A stretch of 64,000 nucleotides of DNA from JACVRN01 sp036403815 (GCA_036403815.1 DASWQH010000010.1:1-64000), one strand, 5' to 3'; positions 35,156 to 45,141 are shown, counted from the stretch's first letter. Translations and numbers: made by a program. The notes: generated by a model from the letters alone, not told the origin.

Positions 35156-35391
35156 TGAAGCCCCTGAAAGGGGCGACAGAATGTAGCCCACGGCGCAAGC
35201 CGTGGGGAAACAAAAACGAAAGATGACATAAGCCCCGTAGGGGCAAAAGAAGTTTTTGGCTGAATAGAATGTAAGTTACGCTCTAAATTCTTTCGCCCCT
35301 TTCAGGGGCTTGAATTCAAATTCCAACTTGATTCCCACGGCTCACGCCGTGGGCTACATTCTATCGCCCCTTAACAGGGGCTGAGGATACA
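35156..35391. repeat. Palindromic repeat cluster, family B
   Basis: Four hairpin units of the GCCCCTGAAAGGGGCGA type and two of the TAGCCCACGGC-GCCGTGGG type, arranged as a large inverted repeat. A second cluster lies at 40974-41182. Found upstream of the ankyrin gene. Confidence 0.8.
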
Positions 35392-35819
35392 ACTTCGTTA
35401 ATGCTTATTTAGAATTCACGTTAGATAACAGAGTAACAGGCGCTCGGCGACCGATAATCTATCTTAACGTCAGTCACCACCAAAAGGAACGTGTCTTACT
35501 GCCAAAACATTGATTCGATATTCAACTCATAAATTGACTGAATGACATAACGAAGGTTATGGCAGAGAATCATACAAAGCACTTCGTTAGTCTGCGCCAC
35601 TTTTGTTTTACTTCGGATACGTTCACCAAATTTGCTCTTTATCGTACTGAAAATTGTAGGCGGGATTATCCGGCTAGGATGAAGGCGATAAACTCTACGA
35701 GCGCCCAGATGAGTTCCGAAGTGAAGAAAGATTTATGCCGCTTCATAGAGGAATATTAGCAGACTTTTTGTGCAGACCACACGATAGCTTCTGGATAGTT
35801 GAGGTTGCTACGATGAAAA
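35392..35819. other. Intergenic, no gene recognised
   Basis: About 430 bases with only short unsupported frames. It includes GACTTTTTGTGCAGACC at 35762, similar to one end of the MITE-like element at 10557; no partner end is visible. Confidence 0.35.
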
Positions 35820-38486
35820 TCACTCGTAGCGAAGTGCTATCAGCGGATCAACTTTCGTCGCCCGTGAAGCCGGTATGTAGCAGGCCAGCAGGGCTATGAT
35901 GCTCAAGAAGAGAACTACCGAGATGAAGGTCGCGGGGTCGGATGCGCTTACACCGTAGAATAAGCCTGCCATGAGGCGAGTCACGATAAAGGCTGCGATT
36001 AGACCAACGACCACGCCGCACATCACCAGTCTTGTGCCCTGGCCGAGGATGAGTTTCAACACATCAAGGCGGCGCGCACCAAGCGCCATGCGGATGCCTA
36101 TCTCATGTGTGCGTTGCGCTACCGAGTATGCCATCACGCCGTAGATGCCTGCTGCTGCGGTCACCAAGGCCACGGCGGCGAATGCAATTAGTAGCAGTAG
36201 ATTAAAGCGGCGCTCGGCAATTGAATCGGAAAGAAATCTTGTCATCGGCTGGACATTGAAAATCGCCTGTGTGGAGTCTACGGCCTCTATCTCCCGCCGC
36301 ACCGCTGTCGTCATCTCATCAGGCTCATTCTTTGTGCGAACTACCAGATTCATCACAGGCCATACGGTATTCTGCAAGTAGTTGATATACATCTCCGGCT
36401 TGGGGTCTGCATCGTAGCCGCGATGTCGCACGTCACCTACGACGGCGATTATCTCTCCTTCAAAGCCCTCGAATGGCTTGATTTGCATACGCTTGCCGAG
36501 CGGCTGCGTGTCACGCAGGAATTGCCTCACAAACGCTTCGTTGACGATGATGACGGGCGGGCTTGATGAAGTGTCCTGCTCTGTGAACGCGCGTCCCTGC
36601 TTGAGCTGTATGCTCATCGCCTTGAAGTAATCAGGACTGATGACGCGCAATTCGGCTCTAGTCGTATCATCCCCCGGTGTGGCCTGGCGACCCTGTAAAG
36701 TAAACCCAAGGTTGACGCCCCGGCCACCGAACGGCAGATGCGAAATCGCTCCAACCGACTGAACACCGGGCAGTGCTTTGATACGCTCTATGACCTGTCG
36801 GAAAAAGAGCGTGCGCCGTTCGGTTGACTCCATATACTTGTCTCTGCTTAAGGAGATGCCCGCGGTCAGCACCTGCTCCGCCTTGAAGCCCGTATCGACG
36901 CTGCGTAAAAGCCAGAAGCTTTTGAGTAGCAACCCTGTGCCGGTGAGTAACAGCACGGCTATCGCGACTTCTGAAACAACCAGCAGACTGCGTGTACGGC
37001 TGCTGCCTGTCGAAGCGGTTGCGCCGCGCGAGCCTTCCTTTAGCGCTTCGTTCAAATCCGGACGCGAAGCTTGCAGGGCAGGGAGTAGACCGAAGGCTAT
37101 GCCGGTCAAGAGCGTTGCAACGCCCGTGAAAGCGAGCACCCGGCCATCTATCATAACTTCACGCAGGCGCGGAATCGTGTCAGGGCCGATTACGCGCAGC
37201 CAGCCTACTCCCCACCATGCCAGCAGTAGTCCGAGCGTTCCGCCTATGACCGCGAGCAATAGACTGTCCGTTAGTAACTGCCTGATGATACGCGCACGGC
37301 TGGCTCCAAGCGCGGCGCGCAGGGCAAACTCTTTGCTACGCCTGGCCGAGCGAGCGAGTTGCAGGTTGGCGACATTGGCGCACGCAATCATGAGCACACA
37401 ACCCACCGCGCCAAGCAACACCCACATGGCCTTGTATGGAGTTCCGAGTATTACGTCGCGCACAGAGGTCAGGGCGACTCTCCAACCAGTGTTGGATGCG
37501 GGATATTGTTGCTCAAGGCGTCGGGCAATAATATTCAGCTCAGCCTGCGCCTGCTCCAGCGTCGCGCCCTGTTTGAGGCGTGCGACTGCGCGCAAGTCAT
37601 GCCCGCCGCGCTCACTGTCGCCCGGCTCGTCTATGTCAGGCATCCAGACATCAGTGCGTGAGGGGAATTGCACCTCAGGTGGGGCGACCCCTACAACTGT
37701 GAAGCTGTCCGTGTCGTAACGGTCTAGCTTCAGCCGCTTGCCGATTACATTAGGGTCAGCTCCGAACCGGCTGCGCCACAAGGCATCGCTGATAATAACG
37801 ACCTGATTGCGCCCCTCCTGCGCTTCATACGGCTCAAAGTCACGACCAACTCCTATCCTCACGCCCAGAGTGCTGAAGAAATTCGGCGAGACGAGGATGC
37901 CTTCGAGCCGTTCCGACTGATTCTCCTCTATAAGATTGATTGGAAGTGTTGTCCAGGCAGCGATGGATTCAAACTGCGTACACTGCCGTTGAAAGTCAAA
38001 GATGTCAGCGACCGATAAGTAGCCCTGCTTGACGCCGAGCTGCTCGTTGCTGCCCCATATCCACACCAGCTTCCCGGCTTCATTGTATGGCAGCGGGCGC
38101 AGGATGACCGCATTGACGACGCTGAAGATGGCTGTGTTCGCGCCAATGCCGAGCGCTAGAGTGAGCACTGCCACTAGAGTAAAGCCCGGATTCTTCCGCA
38201 GCATTCGCCTGCTGTAGCACAGGTCTTGCCACAGGTCTTCGATCAATCTCACCCCCCTCGCCTCACGGCATTGTTCTCTGGCCTGTTCCATCCCGCCGAA
38301 GCCGCGCAACGCCGCATAGCGCGCCTCATCGGAAGTCATGCCGCCCGCCATGTTCTGCTCTATCTCACGCTCTAAGTGATAGCACAGCTCTTCGTCCATC
38401 TCATGATCCACAGCGCCACTTCGTAACAGCGCACGCAGCTTTCTCATCAGCCTGTTTACTATCACGTCACTCTCCCGCTCAAGCAT
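35820..38486 (-). CDS. ADOP-type MacB/FtsX-like ABC transporter permease
   Basis: 888 residues. The N-terminal 90 residues (MDEELCYHLEREIEQNMAGG, EARYAALRGFGG) are the small helical domain typical of acidobacterial duplicated orphan permeases. Two MacB periplasmic-core plus FtsX units follow: TLALGIGANTAIFSVVNAVILRPLPY, and FALRAALGASRARIIRQLLTDSLLLA, then the second unit ending THEIGIRMALGARRLDVLKLI and IALLACYIPASRATKVDPLIALRYE. No ATPase gene adjoins it, hence orphan. The start overlaps the PadR gene by eight bases. It probably exports peptides or lipids, or acts in envelope signalling; substrate not known. Confidence 0.92.
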   Translation of the reverse strand: MLERESDVIVNRLMRKLRALLRSGAVDHEMDEELCYHLEREIEQNMAGGMTSDEARYAALRGFGGMEQAREQCREARGVRLIEDLWQDLCYSRRMLRKNPGFTLVAVLTLALGIGANTAIFSVVNAVILRPLPYNEAGKLVWIWGSNEQLGVKQGYLSVADIFDFQRQCTQFESIAAWTTLPINLIEENQSERLEGILVSPNFFSTLGVRIGVGRDFEPYEAQEGRNQVVIISDALWRSRFGADPNVIGKRLKLDRYDTDSFTVVGVAPPEVQFPSRTDVWMPDIDEPGDSERGGHDLRAVARLKQGATLEQAQAELNIIARRLEQQYPASNTGWRVALTSVRDVILGTPYKAMWVLLGAVGCVLMIACANVANLQLARSARRSKEFALRAALGASRARIIRQLLTDSLLLAVIGGTLGLLLAWWGVGWLRVIGPDTIPRLREVMIDGRVLAFTGVATLLTGIAFGLLPALQASRPDLNEALKEGSRGATASTGSSRTRSLLVVSEVAIAVLLLTGTGLLLKSFWLLRSVDTGFKAEQVLTAGISLSRDKYMESTERRTLFFRQVIERIKALPGVQSVGAISHLPFGGRGVNLGFTLQGRQATPGDDTTRAELRVISPDYFKAMSIQLKQGRAFTEQDTSSSPPVIIVNEAFVRQFLRDTQPLGKRMQIKPFEGFEGEIIAVVGDVRHRGYDADPKPEMYINYLQNTVWPVMNLVVRTKNEPDEMTTAVRREIEAVDSTQAIFNVQPMTRFLSDSIAERRFNLLLLIAFAAVALVTAAAGIYGVMAYSVAQRTHEIGIRMALGARRLDVLKLILGQGTRLVMCGVVVGLIAAFIVTRLMAGLFYGVSASDPATFISVVLFLSIIALLACYIPASRATKVDPLIALRYE

Positions 38487-38814
38487 TTTTTAGGATCGCA
38501 TCGACTGCCCCGGAGAGGCGCTCCCATGTCTGACGCTCCGCTTCGAGCTGCTTTCGACCCGCAGCAGTCAGCTTGTAGAACTTGGCCTTTCGATTGTTCT
38601 CCGACGCTCCCCACTCTGCAACGATCAGCTCTCGCTCCTCCAGCCGGTGCAGTGCAGGGTAAAGCGCACCCGGCGTGACGCTTAAGACATCGCCGGAGAC
38701 GAGCTGTATGCGCTGCATAACGTCCCAGCCATTCAGGGAGCCAGACCGCAGCAGACGCAGTATTAGAAGTTCGAGCGTGCCCTGCAAAAGATCAGCCTTC
38801 TGCTGCTTCTTCAT
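38479..38814 (-). CDS. PadR-family transcriptional regulator
   Basis: 111 residues. The winged-helix core is complete: LLQGTLELLILRLLRSGSLNGWDVMQRI, then VTPGALYPALHRLEERELIVAEWG and KFYKLTAAGRKQLEAE with the C-terminal dimer helix. PadR genes joined to ADOP permeases are very common in Acidobacteria and probably control the permease. It is translationally coupled to the permease (eight-base overlap). AGGAGGAATATG-like start region. Confidence 0.93.
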   Translation of the reverse strand: MKKQQKADLLQGTLELLILRLLRSGSLNGWDVMQRIQLVSGDVLSVTPGALYPALHRLEERELIVAEWGASENNRKAKFYKLTAAGRKQLEAERQTWERLSGAVDAILKNA

Positions 38815-38982
38815 ATTCCTCCTCTAGACAGGCAATAGGAAACGAGTGTATAGAGAGTCCTATCGTGTGTCAATAGGAAGATAGGTTGAAGCATCCAGCT
38901 TAGCTTCTATTACCTCCCCGGATTCCTGCTCATCTGCCTTTTGTGTGATACTCTTAACGGGTCGTTCCGAGGGGGATTTCCA

Positions 38983-39504
38983 ATGAAATATTGTACGCGC
39001 CCTGCACTGCTTCTGCTTATACTCCTGGCATTCACAACAGCGGCGGCTTCCGCGCAGGAAACTGCGAGCGCACAGCAGAGTGTGGAAAACCTGCGCTCTC
39101 AGCTTCTGGACATCGAAGCGAAACAAGCCACGCTCGAAGCGCGCGTGCGCCAGCTTGATGAAGATTTACGCCCTGAAAATATAGAGCGGTCTTTGGCGCT
39201 TACAGGCTCTACACGTCCGGAGGAGCTACGGGAGCAGCGCCGACAGCAGCTTGCGAAGGAAAAGGCTGGCGTGCAAGCACAGCTTGACCAGTTGGCGACG
39301 AGTCGAGCGCGTACTCAAGCGGCGCTCACTACCGCCGAGACGGTAGCCTATCAGCAGAGCGCTGTTGTGAACGCGACTACTACTTCACAGCAGCAGACAA
39401 GCGCCGGCGGCACCGGAACTCAACCCGCGCGCACCGTGCAGCCGCAGCCTCGCTCAACTCGCAGGCGAACTCGTCGAGCCAGAGTCAGGCGGCGCACACC
39501 ATAG
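38983..39504 (+). CDS. Secreted coiled-coil protein
   Basis: 173 residues from the ATG at 38983 with GAGGGGG upstream. Signal peptide (ALLLLILLAFTTAAASAQE), then a coiled coil of about 85 residues (VENLRSQLLDIEAKQATLEARVRQLDEDL and QRRQQLAKEKAGVQAQLDQL). A Gln/Thr-rich segment and a strongly basic Arg-rich tail (STRRRTRRARVRRRTP) follow. Family not recognised; the basic tail could bind the acidic envelope or nucleic acid. Divergent from the PadR gene. Confidence 0.65.
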   Translation: MKYCTRPALLLLILLAFTTAAASAQETASAQQSVENLRSQLLDIEAKQATLEARVRQLDEDLRPENIERSLALTGSTRPEELREQRRQQLAKEKAGVQAQLDQLATSRARTQAALTTAETVAYQQSAVVNATTTSQQQTSAGGTGTQPARTVQPQPRSTRRRTRRARVRRRTP

Positions 39505-39893
39505 CCATTCATGAGCAATCATCTCAATCAAGCAGGTCGTTCGTCGCGAACGGGTTGAGATTTTCGGGTTGTTCAATTATAGTGCAGAGCAATAGAGGCT
39601 GCGGTGAATCCAACGCCTCCGAGTGGTTGCTGGGGTGAGGACAGTGACCGCCATTAGAATAGGCGCGAGGTCTGCATAAGACTGCCGCGCCTATTCTGCT
39701 TTCATCACGGCTGCCGGTCACCTGCTTTTGTCCTGTAGAAATTCCTCTCTGCGCCACCCGCCACTAAAATCAAACTTTACCGCTACCTGAGACTCTAAAG
39801 TGTGTAGTTTTACGCCGCCTCATGATATGTTGTGCTACAAAGTTGGGCGATTGTATAATCCAGCATTGTAGATGCCCGTCAAAGTGAGTTTCA
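39505..39893. other. Intergenic, no gene recognised
   Basis: About 390 bases between two secreted-protein genes. A perfect inverted repeat (TAGAATAGGCGCG at 39656 and CGCGCCTATTCT at 39687-39698) could form a terminator-like hairpin. No coding evidence. Confidence 0.4.
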
Positions 39894-40931
39894 ATGAGTA
39901 AGACCCTGTACGCTCCTTCTATCTTAATTCGTGTCGTATCTGTTTTCGTCTGCGCGTTTCTGCTCCTGTTGATTGCGGCCAGCGCGCAGGCGCAGTCAAC
40001 CGATGTTGACCAGCCGACGCCGGTTACTTCCAATCAAGTCGCAGGGCAAATCACACCGCGCGACATAGGCGACTCTCGCCTGACAAGGCACTTCTATATT
40101 TTGACAGGCACGCCGGGCGATCTGGTCATGACGGTCGAGAGCAAGAATCTGAACGGCGACGTTGACCTGTTTCAATCGGGAACGCTGAGGCCATTCGCAA
40201 AGGTGAGCATGTATGCGGGCGAGCTTTCGACGAGCACCTCAAAAAGCATCTACCTGCGCCAACGCGAAACCATCATCCTGCGCGTGGAGGCGCGCACCCC
40301 CAACGACGATAAAGGCGATTATCGCATAACCTTTAGCGGGGGATTTGAAGTGATGGCCGCGCCCGCCGCTCAGCCCGAAACAGATACTACGACAGAGCAA
40401 GAGGCGGCTAACGCTCGTCGTGACAAGAATACCCGGCGCGTCTCGTCCGTGGGCGCGCGCATAGCCGAGCCTGAGCCTGTTGAGACGGCAAAGACCGCAG
40501 AGCCGGAAACTTCAAACGACAAGACTGGTAATGCGCCTGACGCTTCAAACAAGACTGCCACGGATAATACAGAGACGACCACGACGCCCGAGCCTGTGAC
40601 AACGGCAAGAACGCAGCGGCTACCCTCTTCGCGCTCCAATCGTCGTCGGCGCGGGCGCGTCATTCCGCCGAAGCCGCCCGAAACCGCCACCCAGAACAAC
40701 CCTGCGCCGGACTCTACGGAAGAACCGCCGCCTCTTGTCACACAGCCTTCCGGCATAGAAGCTGGTGCAAAGCTCATCATAGAAACGCGCGATGGCATGA
40801 GGGTCGAACGTTTCATGAATACTGTGCGCCGCGTCACGGTCGAGAACGGGCAGATAGTCGTCTTCATGAAAAACGGCACGATAACTCGCCATCCAATGAC
40901 GAACGTCGTGCGTATGGCTATAGAGCCGTAG
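39894..40931 (+). CDS. Secreted PPC-like domain protein with long linker
   Basis: 345 residues. Signal peptide ends near AASAQAQS. Residues about 40-145 look like a bacterial pre-peptidase C-terminal (PPC) beta domain: LTRHFYILTGTPGDLVMTVESKNLNGDVDLF and DDKGDYRITFSGGFE. A low-complexity Thr/Glu/Pro/Arg linker (about 150-285) leads to a short C-terminal beta domain (AGAKLIIETRDGMRVERFMNTVRRVTVENGQIVVFMKNGTI). No catalytic motif seen. Probably an envelope structural or binding protein. Confidence 0.65.
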   Translation: MSKTLYAPSILIRVVSVFVCAFLLLLIAASAQAQSTDVDQPTPVTSNQVAGQITPRDIGDSRLTRHFYILTGTPGDLVMTVESKNLNGDVDLFQSGTLRPFAKVSMYAGELSTSTSKSIYLRQRETIILRVEARTPNDDKGDYRITFSGGFEVMAAPAAQPETDTTTEQEAANARRDKNTRRVSSVGARIAEPEPVETAKTAEPETSNDKTGNAPDASNKTATDNTETTTTPEPVTTARTQRLPSSRSNRRRRGRVIPPKPPETATQNNPAPDSTEEPPPLVTQPSGIEAGAKLIIETRDGMRVERFMNTVRRVTVENGQIVVFMKNGTITRHPMTNVVRMAIEP

Positions 40932-40973
40932 GATAACGTGAGTTCAACATAAGCAGCGAGAGTGTTATGTCTT

Positions 40974-41182
40974 CAGCCCCGTCAGGGGCGGAATATTTAT
41001 AGCCCACGGCGCGAGCCGTGGGAATTGAGCTGTATTAAAAAGTTAGAAGCCCCTGAAAGGGGCGAAAGTAATTCTACATCGAGAAGCTTTCGCCCCTTTC
41101 AGGGGCTTCTAATTTTAATGACCGCATCATCCCCACGGCTCGCGCCGTGGGCTAAATTCTTTCGCCCCTTTCAGGGGCTTGG
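40974..41182. repeat. Palindromic repeat cluster, family B, second copy
   Basis: Units of GCCCCTGAAAGGGGCGAAAG and ATAGCCCACGGCGCGAGC with their inverted partners, arranged like the cluster at 35156. It separates two convergent genes (secreted PPC-like and TPR). Confidence 0.8.
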
Positions 41183-41219
41183 GGAACACGCCATTTATTA
41201 TGTCGAAATCGCGGTTTTT

Positions 41220-41960
41220 CTATTTAACTGCCGCAGGCGTTTGCTGTCCGCCCATGTCTTGCAGTTGTGTGCGCATGCGCGGAAGGTCTGGGTTATTAGG
41301 GTTAACTTTCTCAAGCCGCGCAATCATCTCCTGCGCTTCTTTGGCCTGCCCATTCTTCGTATAAGCGATGACTATATTGTGAAGCGACTGCTCATGGTTC
41401 GGGTTGATTTCTAAAGAGCGCCGGTACTCTTTAATGGCGCGATCAAAATCGGGCGGCGTGCGTGCCATGAAGGTCGTGCCTAAATCCGTGCGTACCCCAA
41501 CGTCTTTAGGGTTTTTCGTGAGGGCGCTCGTGTACCATTGTTCTGCCAACTCATACTTTCCCGATTCAAAGTAAGCGTTGCCGATGTGTACAATGGTTTC
41601 GTAATCATCCGGCTTGAGCTTGTTTGCCTTGAGCCAGAAATCAATCGCCTCGTCCCAGCGCTGAATCTGGTAGAACATCTCGCCCGCCTGCTTTTGCGCC
41701 TCAAAATTATCAGGCTCGCTTCTGGCCTTTTCAATCGCCGCCTGCACGCCGGGCATAGCGCCCTGCTGCGCGGAGCCGGGTTGGTCTGCGACCGCATTCG
41801 AGGGAAGCTGCGGGTGATCGGGCGGGAGGTTCGACTGCGCAGCGGCAGGCGTCGAGCGCGGCTTCTGGTCTTGACGGTTCGCGTTATTGGCGAACATGAA
41901 TCCGACTATGAAGCCCAGCAGGACGCCTATGATGGAGAACAGAATGTTGTCTTTACTCAT
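41220..41960 (-). CDS. Membrane-anchored TPR protein of cytochrome c assembly locus
   Basis: 246 residues: an N-terminal anchor (NILFSIIGVLLGFIVGFMFANNA), a Pro/Gln-rich linker, then four to five tetratricopeptide repeats (EAQKQAGEMFYQIQRWDEAIDFWLKAN, IVHIGNAYFESGKYELAEQWYTSAL, FDRAIKEYRRSLEINPNHEQSL). It resembles CcmH/NrfG-like TPR proteins that hold apocytochrome c during haem attachment. Third gene after resB and ccsA, 29 bases downstream of ccsA, which supports that role. Confidence 0.8.
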   Translation of the reverse strand: MSKDNILFSIIGVLLGFIVGFMFANNANRQDQKPRSTPAAAQSNLPPDHPQLPSNAVADQPGSAQQGAMPGVQAAIEKARSEPDNFEAQKQAGEMFYQIQRWDEAIDFWLKANKLKPDDYETIVHIGNAYFESGKYELAEQWYTSALTKNPKDVGVRTDLGTTFMARTPPDFDRAIKEYRRSLEINPNHEQSLHNIVIAYTKNGQAKEAQEMIARLEKVNPNNPDLPRMRTQLQDMGGQQTPAAVK

Positions 41961-41989
41961 TACTTTTTCTAAAGGCTAACAAACCCCGC

Positions 41990-43591
41990 TCACGCGTAAG
42001 AATGCAGACCCGGCAACAAATAGCTGACCCCTAGATAAGTAAATATCACCAGCAGGAATCCAATGATGGCAAAGTACGCGGAGCTTCTACCCTTCCACCC
42101 ATGACTGATGCGTGTGTGCAGGAATGCCGCATAGGTCAGCCATGCCACCAACGCTCCAGTCTCTTTACTATCCCATCCCCAGTATCTTCCCCAGCTTTCA
42201 TTTGCCCACACGGCTCCCGTTATCAACAGCATCGCCAGACCTGCAAAGGCTACGCTTCCGGTTTTGTACATCAGGGAATCCAGGCGTTCTTTGCTGGGCA
42301 GAGCGGCACGCAGCTTCTCTGTACGGAAGCTGAAGAGGATAACGAATAGTGTGGCGGCAAAGGCTGTGATGAGCGCGGCCAATTCTACCGGGTTCGCGTT
42401 AGTGCTCAGGAAGAGCTTCGAGCCGTTCGCCTGAACGAACTCTCTGGCCGCCATCTCCAGCCGCTCGACCGGCACCTGCGCGATCTCTGCTGGCTTCATG
42501 CCCTGCTGCTCGGCTATCCATTGACCGACGCGTTGATAGCCCAGCGGGTCGCTTGAAAGCTGCTGTTGCAGGCGCGGCCAGACATCGGTGATGGTCTTTA
42601 TCTGCGAAACCAGAAGCGCTATGGCCGAAGCCTGCGCAACCAGCGAGAGCTTCAAGAGGCGATGCCCCCAAGAGCGCGCGCCTTCATTCTTTTTGTAGAC
42701 GTAGACGCAGAAGAGAATGATTGTCGCAAGGAGCAGCACACCCGCAAGGAAGAGAACGGGGCCAACCCAGGGAATGTCTACGCGCAGCGGCACGGGGCGT
42801 CGTCCCCCCGTCGGCGTCTGCATAAAGGTCGAAGCGCTATAGGTGAAGTTGGTAAAGACGGACGCGCGGCTGATGCTGGCAATCACCGCAATCGAGAAGA
42901 TGCTAGACCAGATAGCCATAGCTTCGGTCTTGATGCCATCCTTCAACAGATACACCACGGCCACAGCAAAACACACCAGCGCCACGCCATACGACAGACT
43001 TGCTACTCCCACATGTATGGGTCGCCAGTATGAGTCTAATATCGGCGGCAACTCTATAAACTCGTCTCCTATAAAACGAGCTAAGAGTAGTATCAACGAG
43101 GCCAGTGGTAAGGAGATGGCTCCCAGAAATCGGAAGTTCTTACGGTGAGCAATCAACAGCGTCGTAATCCCTGCTCCAAAAGCAAATGCCAGACTTAAAT
43201 CATATAGATTGGCAAACGGAATGTAGCGGAAGAACCAGGGCAACTGGTCTGGGCCGTAGCCGTTGCGCTGCAATATAGCCAGCTCTCTATCATGTGCTGC
43301 CAGCCAGCGCACCCCCCAGCTAGACAGGTTAAAGAAGACTCCGGAGGTGGCCGCCCACAGTCCTATCTTCTGCGCCATCTCCGACTGAGCATAAAGATTC
43401 ATCAGATAGAAGACGGCTGCCGTCAGATAGCAGGCCAGACCGAGCATCATCAAGGCTCCATCTGAGATGAAGCCGTGGCCTCCCATCTGCCAGCGAAGGA
43501 TGATAACGAGAATCGAGCCGGTGACGGCCAGAATGGCTGGCATGTATCCTTGCCATGATTTCTTCATCTCTATTGCTGATACTTCGCTCAT
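41990..43591 (-). CDS. ccsA: Cytochrome c assembly protein CcsA/CcsB (System II)
   Basis: 533 residues, about ten membrane helices. The tryptophan-rich haem-handling motif is present near the end: WGRYWGWDSKETGALVAWLTYAAFLHTRISHGWKG. Conserved His residues lie in the flanking helices (for example PIHVGVASLSYGVALV). An insertion of about 100 residues (RLQQQLSSDPLGYQRVGQWIAEQQG, EIAQVPVERLEMAAREFVQANGSKLFLS) makes it longer than usual. It exports haem and attaches it to CxxCH sites with ResB. ATGA overlap with the resB stop shows coupled translation. Confidence 0.92.
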   Translation of the reverse strand: MSEVSAIEMKKSWQGYMPAILAVTGSILVIILRWQMGGHGFISDGALMMLGLACYLTAAVFYLMNLYAQSEMAQKIGLWAATSGVFFNLSSWGVRWLAAHDRELAILQRNGYGPDQLPWFFRYIPFANLYDLSLAFAFGAGITTLLIAHRKNFRFLGAISLPLASLILLLARFIGDEFIELPPILDSYWRPIHVGVASLSYGVALVCFAVAVVYLLKDGIKTEAMAIWSSIFSIAVIASISRASVFTNFTYSASTFMQTPTGGRRPVPLRVDIPWVGPVLFLAGVLLLATIILFCVYVYKKNEGARSWGHRLLKLSLVAQASAIALLVSQIKTITDVWPRLQQQLSSDPLGYQRVGQWIAEQQGMKPAEIAQVPVERLEMAAREFVQANGSKLFLSTNANPVELAALITAFAATLFVILFSFRTEKLRAALPSKERLDSLMYKTGSVAFAGLAMLLITGAVWANESWGRYWGWDSKETGALVAWLTYAAFLHTRISHGWKGRSSAYFAIIGFLLVIFTYLGVSYLLPGLHSYA

Positions 43592-45141
43592 GACTCTTGC
43601 TCCTCAACTCCGGGTTGTTCCTTGATTTCGTTGACTAATCTTTTGAATCTATCTTCAAACCCAAGCTTGTTACGATTTGTATTGCCGCCTAATACGACAT
43701 CGAATCCATTGCCGTCCGTTCTCTCTTCCATAAGCGACCAGACTCTCTGATGAGAGAAGAAGAAGACCGAGCAGAGCGTCATAATAAGCAGCGTGCCGCC
43801 CAGATAAAAGGGAATCTTGCCGGGGTCTTTCTGTATGGAGAGGATGTGCGCGTAGGGGACTTTCTCAAACTCTATGATGCGGAGCTTGTATCCTCCGACA
43901 GGCGCTCCGACGGGTGCGCCTGATGGAAGCTCTGCACTGAACGCATAAGCCTGAAGCTGCTGGCCTTCGGGTGTTATCAGCTTCAGGGCGGCTGCCGGAT
44001 TGTTGTAATCGCCGGATTCCGTATCGGGCTTGCCGTTGATGATGCGGAAGTCCGGGAAAAACTCTAAGAAATTAATACGCGTCCCGTCCGCAAGCTGTGC
44101 CGAGCCGTTGCGCTGAATATTAACCTCCTGAATAGACCCGTCCGCCTGCGATGTCAGTCGAAGCTTAATATTGCGTGCGCTTCCTCGCGCGATAAAGCTG
44201 GCCTGAAAAAATCTGTAGCCTCTGTAATCAAGCGGCTCGTTCAAATGCACAAGACCTTCGCGCGTGCCCGTCTCATCCGTGATTTTGATTCTGGTCAGCC
44301 AGTCAATCGTGTTGTTCTGTAAAATCGAGCCGTCTTTGTTAATCAGCTTCTGCTGAATGTCCGTGCATGTGACGGTGAAGGGAAGGTCTACAGGCACTTT
44401 GCCGACATCGACTGTCGATGACTCATCCAGATTAAAACTGAGATTCGTCATCTGGTTGGTGCTCATGCCGGGCGTCAGGGGCATCTGTCCGTCGCGGCTG
44501 AACTGTGCGGTCAGGAATCCGCCCGTGAAGATGGTGAGAAGCGCAACGTGTACGGCATAGGCTCCAAGGCGATTCCATGCCCCGCGCTCGCCGAAGACAA
44601 AGACGCGCCCGTTCTTTTCCGTCACCACCGGGCGAAGACCTAGCTTGCGGAATGCGCCAGCGACTTTCAGTGAAGCAGCGCTTTGATTATCCGTGTCAAT
44701 CATCACAGCGGCATGTTGCTGCTGGCTCTCTAAAAATCTGCGTCCCGCTTCAAGCTTCTTGTGCTTGATGAATCGCCATGCGGTCGGAAATCTATCAATG
44801 GAGGCGAGCACCAGGTTGAGCGAGAGCACCAGGAGCAGCAGGTTGAAGTACCAGACATGATAGATGTCGAAGAAGCCCAGCGTCCTGAAGAGCACTCTGG
44901 TTGAAGGCATCAGCTCCGCATAATAATTCTCGAAGCCGTCAACATTCTTCTGCATGACGAGCATCCCCGTCATGCTCAGCGCGACCAGCAGTATCAGCAG
45001 TATGACGCCCAACCGTACGGAGCTGAGCAGCTTCATGAATTTCGACAGGGCTTGCGACAAGTTCGCGCCGTCTGGTTTTGCAGCCGACGAGACGGGCGGT
45101 TGTATGGCGGTTTCGCTTTTAGTTTCTTCTATGGCAGACAT
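43588..45141 (-). CDS. resB: Cytochrome c assembly protein ResB (System II)
   Basis: 517 residues. Three N-terminal membrane helices (SSVRLGVILLILLVALSMTGMLV, HVWYFNLLLLVLSLNLVLASID and LGAYAVHVALLTIFTGGFLTA), a large periplasmic domain (LNEPLDYRGYRFFQASFIA, VNIQRNGSAQLADGTRINFLEFFPDF) and a final helix (IPFYLGGTLLIMTLCSVFFFSHQRVW). This is the standard ResB/Ccs1 layout. It forms the haem-attachment complex with CcsA, its partner gene just downstream. The many CxxCH proteins in the window are its likely clients. Confidence 0.92.
   Translation of the reverse strand: MSAIEETKSETAIQPPVSSAAKPDGANLSQALSKFMKLLSSVRLGVILLILLVALSMTGMLVMQKNVDGFENYYAELMPSTRVLFRTLGFFDIYHVWYFNLLLLVLSLNLVLASIDRFPTAWRFIKHKKLEAGRRFLESQQQHAAVMIDTDNQSAASLKVAGAFRKLGLRPVVTEKNGRVFVFGERGAWNRLGAYAVHVALLTIFTGGFLTAQFSRDGQMPLTPGMSTNQMTNLSFNLDESSTVDVGKVPVDLPFTVTCTDIQQKLINKDGSILQNNTIDWLTRIKITDETGTREGLVHLNEPLDYRGYRFFQASFIARGSARNIKLRLTSQADGSIQEVNIQRNGSAQLADGTRINFLEFFPDFRIINGKPDTESGDYNNPAAALKLITPEGQQLQAYAFSAELPSGAPVGAPVGGYKLRIIEFEKVPYAHILSIQKDPGKIPFYLGGTLLIMTLCSVFFFSHQRVWSLMEERTDGNGFDVVLGGNTNRNKLGFEDRFKRLVNEIKEQPGVEEQES

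Noticed and set aside
35156..35391. Repeat cluster B considered as a CRISPR array or riboswitch
   Set aside because: Nested hairpins in both orientations and irregular spacing; a near-copy elsewhere shows it is a dispersed repeat.
35559..35759. 66-codon forward frame
   Set aside because: No ribosome site or recognisable sequence; in a non-coding gap.
37359..37661. Long antisense frames inside the permease gene
   Set aside because: Shadow frames of a strong conserved gene on the opposite strand.
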